DNA of 45,650 nucleotides from Myxococcota bacterium (GCA_028278265.1 JANQET010000512.1:1-45650), one strand, 5' to 3'; counted from the first letter of the stretch, positions 17,338-26,290 are shown. The notes: generated by a model from the sequence alone, not told the origin. Numbers and translations: made by a program.

Positions 17338-18624
17338 ATGGCACTTCCCGGATTTCGCAGGCGCTTCATTTCGACCGCACTGGTTCTTCCCCTGCTGATC
17401 GCTCCGGTGACCGGTCGTCTGTCCGGCCTGGCCCCGGACAGCGGCGTGTTCTTTGACAGCGGTCAACAACTGGGGCAGGCCAGCAGCCACTCGGTGGCGC
17501 TCGGGGATATCGACGGGGACGGGGATCTCGACGCTTTGGTGGCCAACCTCTACGACCACGCCAATACCGTCTGGCTCAACGACGGCACCGGTCGATTTGA
17601 CGAAAGCGACGGCGTTCTGGGCCATTCCTACAGTCGGGGGGTATCACTGGGTGATCTGGACGATGACGGGGATCTCGACGCGTTTCTGGCCAGCGAAGGG
17701 GCCAACACGGTGTGGTTGAACGACGGGGAGGGGAGATTCACCGACAGTGGCGAACAGTTGGGGGGCCAGGCCAGCATCGCTGCAGCGCTGGGCGATCTCG
17801 ACGGGGACGGGGATCTGGACGCGCTGATGGCCAATCAGGATGCCGATAAGATTTGGTTGAACAACGGTGACGGAACCTTTGTCGAGAGCAACGCGGTCCC
17901 GATCATTGCGGCGGGTTTCTACCTGGCGCTCGGTGACGTGGACGGTGACGGCGACCCGGATGCCTTCCAAGCCAACAAGTATCGAAACCACATCTGGTTG
18001 AACGACGGGGACGGGGGCTTCACGGTGGGACAGAACGGCATCGGCGATGCAGAGAGCCGCGGAGTGGCGCTCGGGGACCTGGACGGGGACGGAGACCTCG
18101 ACGCATTTGTCGCCAATATGGACGGCAAACCCAACACCGTGTGGCTGAACGATGGAGAGGGGTCTTTTGTCGCGAGCGACAACGAGCTGGGCCTCGCCTC
18201 CAGCGCCTTTGTCGCCCTGGGGGATTTGGACGACGACGGGGATTTGGACGCTTTCGTGGCCAATGCCTTCGGCGGGGCCGATGCGATTTGGCTCAACAAC
18301 GGTGAAGGGGTGTTCGTCGGCAGCGAGAACCGCTTGGGCAGCGATAACAGCCGCGCCGTCGCGCTGGGGGACCTGGATGGCGATGGTGATCTGGACGCCC
18401 TTGTGGCCAATGGGGAAGGTCCGAACCGGGTTTACCTCAATCAGGGCGGCGAACCACCGGATACCGATCCCGACACGGAAACGGATGCAGATACGGACAC
18501 CGATACCACGCCGGACACCGACAACGCGACGGGCACCTGCGGCACGGCCGCCTGCCAATGCACCTTTCCCAGCCGGCCGGCCAACCGGCGGTTCCTTCTC
18601 ACCGTGTTGCTATCGATGTGCTAA
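17338..18624 (+). CDS. secreted seven-repeat FG-GAP/VCBS propeller protein
   Basis: Secreted protein of about 428 residues. I chose ATG 17338 because it gives a clear signal peptide (RRR then a hydrophobic run ending APVTG); upstream in-frame GTG 17281 and ATG 17287 are alternatives. Seven repeats of about 48 residues each contain LGDLDGDGDLDA and VWLNDGEGxF motifs. This is the FG-GAP/VCBS type expected to form a seven-bladed beta-propeller with Ca2+ bound in the DGDGD loops. It ends in an Asp/Thr linker, a cysteine cluster and a short hydrophobic C-terminus (RRFLLTVLLSMC) that might be a sorting or anchoring signal. It is divergent from the predicted selenoprotein gene, and its end overlaps the next convergent gene by 4 bases. 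Confidence 0.85.
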   Translation: MALPGFRRRFISTALVLPLLIAPVTGRLSGLAPDSGVFFDSGQQLGQASSHSVALGDIDGDGDLDALVANLYDHANTVWLNDGTGRFDESDGVLGHSYSRGVSLGDLDDDGDLDAFLASEGANTVWLNDGEGRFTDSGEQLGGQASIAAALGDLDGDGDLDALMANQDADKIWLNNGDGTFVESNAVPIIAAGFYLALGDVDGDGDPDAFQANKYRNHIWLNDGDGGFTVGQNGIGDAESRGVALGDLDGDGDLDAFVANMDGKPNTVWLNDGEGSFVASDNELGLASSAFVALGDLDDDGDLDAFVANAFGGADAIWLNNGEGVFVGSENRLGSDNSRAVALGDLDGDGDLDALVANGEGPNRVYLNQGGEPPDTDPDTETDADTDTDTTPDTDNATGTCGTAACQCTFPSRPANRRFLLTVLLSMC

Positions 18625-20450
18625 TAGACACAGGCTGGCGGGGCTGGCGCCATCGCGTTTTTGAGTGCGGTGTATTGGGGGCGGAGGGTGCGGTTGTCAT
18701 TGACGATCCCGTAGCCCAGGCAGGGTTGGCCCAGTTCCTCATCGGTCCGGTCCAGCCAGGCAAAGGCGAACCCGCCGATGATGATGCCCCGTTGTCCGGC
18801 GACATACTTGTTGTAGTGCTCCGCGTAGTGCGCGGCTTTGTCGTTGTCGTTGTACCCGTCCGTACACCAATAGTCCGGGTTGTCCGGAAAGTCGAACCAG
18901 GCGAACGAGCCGAATTCGGTGTAGACGATCGGTCCATCCCAATCTGCCGCGTCATTGTTGCCCTGGGTGATGTTCATGATGTTGGCGTAGGTGTTGATGC
19001 CCAGAAAATCGAGATCGGGGACGTTCTCGTTGAGATAGCTCACCCCGGTGGTGTTGACGCTGGCATAGCCCACCGGGTGTTTGCCGTCGGTCTCGTGAAT
19101 CATCTCGACAATCTCGCTGAGCAGGGTGGCAAAGGCGCGCTTGTTCGATTCGCCCCCTTCCAAAAAGTGGAACACCTCATTGCCCACCACCCAGCCGATG
19201 ATCGCGGGATGGCGGTGATAGGCCTCAATGTCGGCCTTGATCGACCGCAGAACCGCCTTGCGATAGGTCTCGTTCGCGTAGTCCGGGGTGGGGGCGTCGT
19301 TGGTTTCGTCTCCCCGGGCCATCCAGACGCCGGCAAAGATCCCCAAGCCGTTGGCCGCTAGCTCGTCGAGGGTCAGAAAAGTAGACCCGCTCACCGACCA
19401 GCTGCGCAGGGTGTTCATGTTGGCCTGAGCGATCAGCTCGAAATCCTGTTCGTACATGGCGCTACCGGTCGGGTTTTCCGCTGCCGGTGCATCGTACCCC
19501 AGCCCTTTGACGAAGAAAGGCCGGTGCCCCAGGTAGAGCTGGTGCCGGCAATCGTCCTGGTCGTGAACAATACGGGCGCACGAGGGGGTTTCGGCCGGGC
19601 GATCGTAGGTGATGTATACCTGGTCCAACTCCACGGTGCCGGGTCCGTCCGATCGCAGGCCCAGAATCTCGATGATTGAATCGATCCCGGAACACCCGTC
19701 GAGGGGTTCGCAGTACTCGGTCCACTCCCCATTGGTGTCGGCGCTGAGCTCGCGGGAGCCACAGGGTTGATTGGCGTTCATCCATTCGACGGTGATGGCG
19801 TCGCCGGAGAGCACGCGCACCGAGTAGCAGATCTCTCCGGCGCCGCTCCAGTCCAAACCGGCGGCATTGGCCAGGTCCGAAGAGCGTATCCAGACCGGAT
19901 CCGAACCCGCCGCGCCGTCCATGGTCACCCGGGCGGCATATTCCCCTTCCGACGGATCGGCGGTCGATTCAAAATTGATCTCGATGCCGTCATCACTGAC
20001 GTTCTTAATACCCCAGGGAAACGTCGGCACATCCCGGTAGAGGTACACCTCAATCGTCTCGGCGGGCAACGGCGCCAAGTTATCGGTCGACCCATCGCTG
20101 TCATTGTCTATCCCGTCACAAAGCACCTCACCCTCATCAGCATCCGAATCACTGTCCGAGTCTGAATCCGAGTCGCTGTCCGAATCAGAATCGCTGTCCG
20201 AATCGGAATCGCTGTCTGAATCCCCGTCACCATCCCCGTCTCCGTCGCTGTCCGCATCCCCGTCACCATCCCCGTCCGCATCCCCGTCACCATCCCCGTC
20301 TCCGTCGGTGTCCCCGTCACCATCACCATCGGCATCGCTATCGGCATCGGCGCCATCACCGTCTTCAGGCGATTCTGACGGCGACGAGCAGGCCCAAATC
20401 GACACTATACAACAGACCATCAATCCTATAGCGTTCATTTCAATGCGCAT
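18621..20450 (-). CDS. lipoprotein glycoside hydrolase, clan GH-A TIM barrel, with Asp-rich linker
   Basis: Protein of 609 residues. ATG 20450 is chosen for its CGAGGAATC leader and the signal segment ending IWAC. It then has an acidic linker of about 80 residues (DG/SD repeats), a CDGIDNDSDG thrombospondin-3-like or MopE-like motif, a beta-sandwich domain (about 125-275), and a TIM barrel. Both clan GH-A catalytic glutamates are visible: acid/base Glu425 in GNEV and nucleophile Glu512 in YTEFG, 87 apart. It is probably a surface-displayed enzyme acting on glucan, mannan or a similar glycan; family (GH2, GH5, GH72-like) and substrate cannot be set by eye. It lies between Asp-rich surface protein genes. 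Confidence 0.85.
   Translation of the reverse strand: MRIEMNAIGLMVCCIVSIWACSSPSESPEDGDGADADSDADGDGDGDTDGDGDGDGDADGDGDGDADSDGDGDGDGDSDSDSDSDSDSDSDSDSDSDSDSDSDADEGEVLCDGIDNDSDGSTDNLAPLPAETIEVYLYRDVPTFPWGIKNVSDDGIEINFESTADPSEGEYAARVTMDGAAGSDPVWIRSSDLANAAGLDWSGAGEICYSVRVLSGDAITVEWMNANQPCGSRELSADTNGEWTEYCEPLDGCSGIDSIIEILGLRSDGPGTVELDQVYITYDRPAETPSCARIVHDQDDCRHQLYLGHRPFFVKGLGYDAPAAENPTGSAMYEQDFELIAQANMNTLRSWSVSGSTFLTLDELAANGLGIFAGVWMARGDETNDAPTPDYANETYRKAVLRSIKADIEAYHRHPAIIGWVVGNEVFHFLEGGESNKRAFATLLSEIVEMIHETDGKHPVGYASVNTTGVSYLNENVPDLDFLGINTYANIMNITQGNNDAADWDGPIVYTEFGSFAWFDFPDNPDYWCTDGYNDNDKAAHYAEHYNKYVAGQRGIIIGGFAFAWLDRTDEELGQPCLGYGIVNDNRTLRPQYTALKNAMAPAPPACVY
20132..20366 (-). repeat. Asp/Gly/Ser-coding minisatellite in GH-A lipoprotein gene
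   Basis: About 235 bases of GAYGGNGAY and GAYTCNGAY repeats in frame on the reverse strand, encoding the acidic linker. The first half codes mainly DGDGD, the second mainly SDSD, as in the lipoprotein at 15677. Confidence 0.85.
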
Positions 20451-20502
20451 GATTCCTCGGTGTGTTCCGGTGCGACCACCACGGTCGTCTCCTCCTCTAA
20501 TC

Positions 20503-20538
20503 AGCATAAGACAATTTTGTTTGTTCTCGCAACAAAAT
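20503..20538 (-). promoter_or_regulatory. candidate promoter with overlapping inverted repeat
   Basis: On the reverse strand TTGCGA (20532-20527) and TATGCT (20508-20503) are 18 bases apart, about 55 bases before the GH-A start. A perfect 8-base inverted repeat ATTTTGTT / AACAAAAT (20514-20521, 20531-20538) with a 9-base spacer overlaps it and could be an operator. The whole divergent region 20451-20674 is AT-rich. On the other strand TTGATA at 20597 may be part of the carbamoyltransferase promoter. Confidence 0.4.
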
Positions 20539-20674
20539 AACGAACTGCTCAATTTCTATAGTTTTCTTTCAAGAATACATATGATATTTAGTCAAATTGA
20601 TAAAACATCAAAAACAGCTTAGAGTGCCCTTGGCCACACCAGCGTGCCGCCTAAATAAGCAGGGGGACGATCGA

Positions 20675-22507
20675 TTGACGATTAAAAAAATACTCGGAAT
20701 ATCAGCATTTTATCACGACAGCGCTGCCGCCCTGGTGGCCGACGGGAAGATCACCGCCGCCGCTCAGGAGGAGCGGTTTACTCGGGTCAAACACGATTTC
20801 AATTTTCCCGTGAATGCGGTTGATTGGTGTCTAGAGCACGCCGGCATCACGGCCCAAGAGCTCGATGCGGTGGTGTTTTACGAAAAACCACTGCTCAAGT
20901 TCGAACGAATACTCGAGACCTACCTGGCCTACGTTCCCCGCGGACTCAAATCGTTCATGAAGGCCATTCCCCTGTGGGTCGGCCAAAAGTTGTTCATTCC
21001 TCGGGAAATCGACAAAGGGCTCGGTGATCAATACCAGGGCCCGATCTACTTCACCACCCACCACCAAGCCCACGCGGCGAGCGCGTTTTTCCCCTCTCCG
21101 TTCGAGGAGGCGGCGATCATCACCCTCGACGGTGTGGGGGAGTGGTCCACCACCACCTGGGGCACGGGTCAGAACAACCGCATCGAGCTCAAGCAGGACA
21201 TCCGCTTTCCCCATTCCCTGGGACTTTTGTACAGCGCGTTCACCTACTACACCGGATTTCGGGTCAATTCCGGCGAGTACAAAGTGATGGGCCTCGCCCC
21301 CTATGGGGAGCCCAAGTACGCCGAGCTGATCTACGACAACCTCATCGACTTGAAGGAGGACGGGTCGTTCTGGCTCGACCAGCGCTATTTTAATTACTGT
21401 CAGGGATTGACGATGACCAGTGCCAGGTTTCACGCCCTGTTCGGCGGTCCTCCGCGGGATCCGGAGAGCCCGTTGACCCAGCGGGCGATGGACTTGGCGG
21501 CCAGCATTCAGGTGGTGGTCGAGGAGATCATGCTGCGCATCGCCCGGCACGTGCACCGAAAAACCGGGCAGCAGAACCTGTGCCTGGCCGGCGGGGTGGC
21601 GCTCAACTGCGTGGGCAATGGCAAGCTGCTGCGGGAGAGTCCGTTCGAGAATATTTGGATTCAACCCGCGGCCGGAGATGCCGGGGGGGCGCTCGGGGCA
21701 GCGCTCTTTGCCTGGCACCAGATGATGGACCACCCCCGCACCACCGAGCTGCCCGATGCTCAGCACGGCTCCTATCTCGGCCCCCGATTCGACCAACGGG
21801 GCATCGTCCAATACCTGGACACCCAATCTGCCAAGTACACGGTTTTCGAAGACGAGGAGGCGCTCGCCAATCGCCTGGCCGCCCTGCTGGACGAGGGCAA
21901 GGTAATCGGCCATTTTCAGGGACCAATGGAATTCGGCCCCCGCGCTCTGGGGGCCCGCAGCATCCTGGGGGACGCCAGAAATGGGGAAACCCAGACGGTG
22001 ATGAACCTCAAAATCAAATTTCGCGAGTCGTTCCGTCCCTTTGCGCCGAGCTGCCTGGAAGAGAAAATTTCCGACTACTTCAATATCGATCGCCCCAGTC
22101 CCTACATGCTGCTGGTGGCGCAGGTTGCCGACGACCAGCTCAATTCCCTGTCCGAGGAACAGCTGGCGAAAAAGGGGTTCGAAAAGCTCAAGACGGTTCG
22201 TTCGGACATTCCCGCCATCACCCATGTGGACAACTCGGCCAGGATTCAATCGGTCAACCGGGAGACGGCACCCCGGTACCACAGCATCATCAATGCTTTC
22301 TACAAACGGACGGGCTGCGGCGTGATCGTCAACACGTCATTCAACATCCGCGGTGAACCCATCGTCTGTTCGCCACAGGACGCCTATCGCTGTTTCATGT
22401 TTACGGACATGGATGCCCTGGTGTTGGAGAACTGCCTGTGCCTAAAAGAAGAACAACCCGAGATGCCCGGCGCAGAAGAATACCGGGCCCAATTTAAACT
22501 GGACTAA
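20675..22507 (+). CDS. carbamoyltransferase (NodU/CmcH/TobZ family)
   Basis: O-carbamoyltransferase-type protein of 610 residues with a TTG start, chosen because AGGGGGA lies 8 bases before it and the family N-terminus (LGISAFYHDSAA) follows. Metal and phosphate-site motifs are present: FYHDSAA at 12-18, HHQAHAASAF from residue 129, and LDGVGEWST. The C-terminal YrdC-like half has GPMEFGPRALGARSI and the end motif FNIRGEPIVC. Family members transfer a carbamoyl group from carbamoyl phosphate to hydroxyls of sugars or natural products. It is followed by DUF5989 and SxtJ-like genes, an arrangement often seen near envelope glycan genes. Substrate unknown. Confidence 0.93.
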   Translation: MTIKKILGISAFYHDSAAALVADGKITAAAQEERFTRVKHDFNFPVNAVDWCLEHAGITAQELDAVVFYEKPLLKFERILETYLAYVPRGLKSFMKAIPLWVGQKLFIPREIDKGLGDQYQGPIYFTTHHQAHAASAFFPSPFEEAAIITLDGVGEWSTTTWGTGQNNRIELKQDIRFPHSLGLLYSAFTYYTGFRVNSGEYKVMGLAPYGEPKYAELIYDNLIDLKEDGSFWLDQRYFNYCQGLTMTSARFHALFGGPPRDPESPLTQRAMDLAASIQVVVEEIMLRIARHVHRKTGQQNLCLAGGVALNCVGNGKLLRESPFENIWIQPAAGDAGGALGAALFAWHQMMDHPRTTELPDAQHGSYLGPRFDQRGIVQYLDTQSAKYTVFEDEEALANRLAALLDEGKVIGHFQGPMEFGPRALGARSILGDARNGETQTVMNLKIKFRESFRPFAPSCLEEKISDYFNIDRPSPYMLLVAQVADDQLNSLSEEQLAKKGFEKLKTVRSDIPAITHVDNSARIQSVNRETAPRYHSIINAFYKRTGCGVIVNTSFNIRGEPIVCSPQDAYRCFMFTDMDALVLENCLCLKEEQPEMPGAEEYRAQFKLD

Positions 22508-22526
22508 TTCATCTAAGGTTTGGACG

Positions 22527-22685
22527 ATGGTCAAGCGAAAATCGATTTTTGCAGAGTTTCTGGCGTTCCTGATGCACAACAAAGCGTACTGGATGATTCC
22601 CATCATCATCGTGTTGCTGTTCTTCGCCGCGATTCTGATCCTCGGTGGCACCAGCGCGGCACCGTTTATCTACACGCTATTCTAA
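22527..22685 (+). CDS. DUF5989-type small membrane protein
   Basis: Small protein of 52 residues: a short basic N-terminus (MVKRKSIFAEF), a W-M-I-P motif and one transmembrane helix at about 22-42, ending TLF. It matches the small DUF5989 protein that commonly follows carbamoyltransferase genes and precedes sxtJ-like genes. It starts 19 bases after the carbamoyltransferase stop and ends 12 bases before the next gene. Molecular role is unknown. Confidence 0.8.
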   Translation: MVKRKSIFAEFLAFLMHNKAYWMIPIIIVLLFFAAILILGGTSAAPFIYTLF

Positions 22686-22697
22686 GAGGAGCCCCTG

Positions 22698-23108
22698 ATG
22701 GTAAAAATCGACTGGCACCCCGATGGGAAATCGCTGAGGAAATTCGGTCTGGTGGTGATCATCGGCCTCACCGCGATCGGCCTGGCCCTGCAGTTCGGCT
22801 TCGACAGGCCCCAGGCGGGATACGGCTGCTACGTCGCCGCGGGGCTCCTCGGTGTACCCGCGCTGACCGGAACGGTGATCGGCCTGCCCGGTTATTGGCT
22901 CTGGATGGGCATCGCCTTTGTCATGGGCAATGTCCTCAACCGCATTTTGCTGACGATCATCTACTACACTCTGTTTCTGCTCATCGGCGGCACCCGCCGG
23001 CTCTTGGGCAATGACAAGCTCGCCCTGCGGCGCCGCTCCAGCAAAACCTACTGGCAGGACTTGGAGCCGTCGCCGACCCTGGCCGAGCGGTACGAACGGC
23101 AGTTCTGA
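22698..23108 (+). CDS. SxtJ-family membrane protein
   Basis: Small membrane protein of 136 residues with about three to four hydrophobic segments (about 16-34, 40-58, 64-78, 82-98) and a basic C-terminal tail with a KTYWQ motif. It resembles SxtJ, a membrane protein of unknown function named from the saxitoxin cluster and common beside carbamoyltransferases. AAGAGGAG lies 7 bases before the ATG. It is the last gene of the three-gene cassette; the next gene is convergent. Confidence 0.8.
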   Translation: MVKIDWHPDGKSLRKFGLVVIIGLTAIGLALQFGFDRPQAGYGCYVAAGLLGVPALTGTVIGLPGYWLWMGIAFVMGNVLNRILLTIIYYTLFLLIGGTRRLLGNDKLALRRRSSKTYWQDLEPSPTLAERYERQF

Positions 23109-23121
23109 GCGCCCGGCCGTA

Positions 23122-24750
23122 CTATTTTTCCATGTGGGGATAGGGAAAATCCCGCGGTGGAGCAAAGCTTTCCTTGATCGTCCGCGGGGAGACCCAGCGC
23201 AGGAGGTTGAGCAGACTTCCCGCCTTGTCGTTGGTGCCCGAAGCTCTGCCCCCGCCGAACGGTTGTTGCCCTACCACCGCTCCGGTGGGTTTATCGTTGA
23301 TGTAGAAGTTGCCCGCCGCGTCCCGCAGCGCCTCGCTCGCCACCGCGATCGCGCTTCTGTCCTGAGCAAAGATCGCCCCGGTGAGACCATACGGAGAGGT
23401 GCGATTGCACAATTCGAGCGTCTCGGCAAAGCGATTGTCATTGTAGACGTAAATCGTGAGCACCGGCCCGAAGATCTCCTCGACCATCGTTTTGGAGGCC
23501 GGATCCGTGCTGAGCACCACCGTGGGCTCGACAAACCAGCCGACCCGATCGTCGCAATGACCGCCGGCGATGATCTCACAGGCCTCATCGTGCTTCGCGT
23601 GAATGATATATTCTCGGATGGTCTCAAAGGCCGAGCGATCGATCACCGCGGCCATGAAATTGCCGAAATCGGACACATCCCCCTGGCCCAACCGAGCCAC
23701 GTCGGCGCACAGTCGCTCCCGCAGAGAAGGCCAGATCGAGGCCGGGATGTAGGCCCGTGAAGCAGCAGAACACTTTTGTCCCTGGTATTCGAAGGCGCCG
23801 CGAATCAGCGCCGTGCACAGGGCGGCTTCATCTGCCGAGGGATGGGCAAAGACAAAGTCCTTACCGCCGGTTTCGCCGACAATGCGGGGCCAGTGGCGGG
23901 CGGGCTCGATATGCTGGGAAATGGTCTGCCACATCCGGCGAAAGGTGGCTGTGGAGCCGGTGAAGTGCACCCCGGCCAGCTCCGGATGGGTCATCGCCAC
24001 ATCCCCCACCGCGGCACCACTGCCGGGAACAAAGTTGATCACCCCCGGGGGCAGGCCCGCCTCTTCGAGGATCTGCATGATCACCCAAGCGGGGTACACT
24101 GCGGACGACGCGGGTTTCCAGACCACCGTGTTGCCCATGATCGCCGGTGCGGTGGGCAAGTTGCCGGCAATGGAAGCGAAATTGAAGGGGGAAACCGCGA
24201 GCACGAAACCCTCCAGGGGGCGCCATTCCATGGTGTTCCAACTCCCCGAAGCGCTTTGGGGCTGCAGCTGGTAGATCTGGTGCATGAACCCCACGTTGAA
24301 CCGCCAAAAATCGGCCAATTCGCAGACCGCATCGATCTCTGCTTGGTGCACTGTCTTGCTCAGGGAGAGCATGGTGACCGCATTGGTCCAGGAGCGCAGT
24401 TTGTGAGCGAGCAGATCCGCCGCCTTGAGGAAGATCGCGGTGCGCTGTTCCACCGGTCTGTTCATCCAGTCGGCGCGGGCGGACAGAGCAGTATCAATCG
24501 CTCGGGCCATGGTGTCGGCTTCGGCCCGGTGAAACCGCCCCAGATCCATCGTGTGATCATGGGGAACCCGCAGACGGCCCAGATCACCGGTTTCGATCCG
24601 CTCCCCCCCGATGACGAGGGGAATCTCCACCGGAGAAGATTTGACATCGGCCAGGGCGCGGATCAGCTGATCCCGCTCCGGGCTGCCCGGCCGGTACGCC
24701 AGCACCGGCTCATTTTGCGGAAGCGGCGGAGAAGCGTTACCGAGTTCCAT
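23122..24750 (-). CDS. pruA: L-glutamate gamma-semialdehyde (P5C) dehydrogenase
   Basis: Aldehyde dehydrogenase of 542 residues that oxidises glutamate semialdehyde, in equilibrium with pyrroline-5-carboxylate, to glutamate with NAD+. The monofunctional P5C dehydrogenase type is indicated by length, the SPFNF segment, general base Glu293 in GETGGK, catalytic Cys327 in GQKCSAASR, and the FGPVLTIYVY and PFGGGRASGTNDKAG end motifs. No proline dehydrogenase is visible in the window. Its ATG lies inside the end of the upstream ALDH7 gene (14-base overlap) with GGAGAG before it, so the two are translationally coupled. They probably act in amino-acid catabolism under the adjacent LysR regulator. Confidence 0.92.
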   Translation of the reverse strand: MELGNASPPLPQNEPVLAYRPGSPERDQLIRALADVKSSPVEIPLVIGGERIETGDLGRLRVPHDHTMDLGRFHRAEADTMARAIDTALSARADWMNRPVEQRTAIFLKAADLLAHKLRSWTNAVTMLSLSKTVHQAEIDAVCELADFWRFNVGFMHQIYQLQPQSASGSWNTMEWRPLEGFVLAVSPFNFASIAGNLPTAPAIMGNTVVWKPASSAVYPAWVIMQILEEAGLPPGVINFVPGSGAAVGDVAMTHPELAGVHFTGSTATFRRMWQTISQHIEPARHWPRIVGETGGKDFVFAHPSADEAALCTALIRGAFEYQGQKCSAASRAYIPASIWPSLRERLCADVARLGQGDVSDFGNFMAAVIDRSAFETIREYIIHAKHDEACEIIAGGHCDDRVGWFVEPTVVLSTDPASKTMVEEIFGPVLTIYVYNDNRFAETLELCNRTSPYGLTGAIFAQDRSAIAVASEALRDAAGNFYINDKPTGAVVGQQPFGGGRASGTNDKAGSLLNLLRWVSPRTIKESFAPPRDFPYPHMEK

Positions 24751-26290
24751 GTTGCGTCTCTCCTGTCAGCGGTTGGCCCAGATCAAAACGGATGCCCTGG
24801 GCCAGGGCGATGCCCCCACTGGCATTGATCACCGACGTCTGACGCCGCATGTAGGTTTTCCAAGCATCAGAACCGGACTCCCGGCCGCCACCGGTCTCCT
24901 TTTCACCACCAAAAGCTCCACCGATCTCGGCACCGCTGGTTCCGGTGTTCACATTGGCCAGGCCGCAATCGCTTCCCAGGGCACCCAAAAACCGTTCCAC
25001 TTCAACGATATCATTCGAGAAGATGGCGCTCGACAGGCCTTGGGGTACCCCGTTGTTGAGCGCGATCGCCTGATCCACGTCCCCCGAATATCTCATCACG
25101 TAGAGAATCGGCGCAAAGGTCTCCTCGGCGACGATCCCCATCCCCGGATCGGCTTCGACGATACAAGGGCTGACGTAGCACCCCCCATTCAAGTCGAGCG
25201 GTTGACCGCCGATCAGGATCCGTCCCCCCTGGTCCCGGACCGCTGCCAGCGCCCGCTGCATCGCCTCGACCGCGCCCACGTCGACCAACGGTCCCATCAG
25301 GGTCTGCTCCTCGCGGGGATCGCCGATGGTGGTCTGCGGATAAGCGCTTCGAAGGCGTTCCAACACGTCGGCATAAACACTCTCGTGCGCGATCAACCGA
25401 CGGGTGGAGGTGCAGCGCTGTCCCGAAGTACCGATGGCACCGAAAAACACCGCCTGGACCGCCATCGGTATGTCCGCATTGGGGGTGACGATCACTGCGT
25501 TGTTGCCGCCCAGCTCGAGCAGGGCCTTGCCGAAGCGCTCCTGCACCAGCCGGCCGATGTGGCGGCCGATGGCCACCGAGCCGGTGTAGGAGACCAGCGG
25601 CAGGCGCGGATCCGTCACCAACCGGTCGCCGATTTCCCGACCGGACCCCACCACCAGGGACGTCACCGCTGAGGGGTGTCCGTTTCGGGCGAGCACCTCG
25701 GCCGCGATTTTCGTGCAGGCGATTGCCGAGAGGGGGGTCTTGGAGGAGGGTTTCCAGATCACGGTATCACCGCACACCAGGGCCAACGCCATGTTCCAGG
25801 CCCAGACGGCCACCGGAAAGTTGAACGCAGTGATCACGGCAATCGGGCCCAGGGGATGCCACTGCTCGATCAGCCGGTGTCCCCGACGCTCGCTGGGCAG
25901 GGTGAGTCCACCAATTTGACGCCCCAAGCCGGTGGCAAAGTCACAAATATCAATCATCTCCTGCACTTCGCCGCGGGATTCGGCAATCGTCTTACCCATC
26001 TCCGCGGTGACGACCTCAGCGATCGCCTCCTTGGCGTCCCGCAATGCCTCACCGATTTGACGCACCACCTCTGCCCGCTCAGGGGCAGGCACCTCCCGCC
26101 AATCCCAGAATGCTCGCTGGGCCGAGGTCACAACACGCTCGCCGTCCTCTGGTGACGCGGTTACCACCTGAGCAATCGGTTGACCGTCAATCGGGGAGAG
26201 GACCGAACAGGCGTCACCTCCGGCCTGCCATTCTCCGCCGAATGCCCCTATCACCCGCTGTTCTCGTTTAAATTCGTTCAAATAAGTCAT
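24737..26290 (-). CDS. ALDH7-type aminoadipate semialdehyde dehydrogenase
   Basis: Aldehyde dehydrogenase of 517 residues of the ALDH7/antiquitin group, which oxidises alpha-aminoadipic semialdehyde in lysine breakdown. Supporting features are ITAFNFPVAVW, general base Glu259 in LELGGNNA, catalytic Cys293 in GQRCTSTRR, and the group-typical C-terminus NTGTSGAEIGGAFGGEKETG followed by GGRESGSDAWK. The start ATG 26290 has AGGAG about 6 bases upstream; the open frame further upstream is AT-rich and non-coding in character. It is followed directly by pruA. Substrate identity follows the family and is not proven here. Confidence 0.92.
   Translation of the reverse strand: MTYLNEFKREQRVIGAFGGEWQAGGDACSVLSPIDGQPIAQVVTASPEDGERVVTSAQRAFWDWREVPAPERAEVVRQIGEALRDAKEAIAEVVTAEMGKTIAESRGEVQEMIDICDFATGLGRQIGGLTLPSERRGHRLIEQWHPLGPIAVITAFNFPVAVWAWNMALALVCGDTVIWKPSSKTPLSAIACTKIAAEVLARNGHPSAVTSLVVGSGREIGDRLVTDPRLPLVSYTGSVAIGRHIGRLVQERFGKALLELGGNNAVIVTPNADIPMAVQAVFFGAIGTSGQRCTSTRRLIAHESVYADVLERLRSAYPQTTIGDPREEQTLMGPLVDVGAVEAMQRALAAVRDQGGRILIGGQPLDLNGGCYVSPCIVEADPGMGIVAEETFAPILYVMRYSGDVDQAIALNNGVPQGLSSAIFSNDIVEVERFLGALGSDCGLANVNTGTSGAEIGGAFGGEKETGGGRESGSDAWKTYMRRQTSVINASGGIALAQGIRFDLGQPLTGETQHGTR

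Noticed and set aside
18558..19361. Forward frame of 267 codons opposite the GH-A gene
   Set aside because: It is antisense to the catalytic domain with both glutamates conserved; no ribosome binding site or family features.
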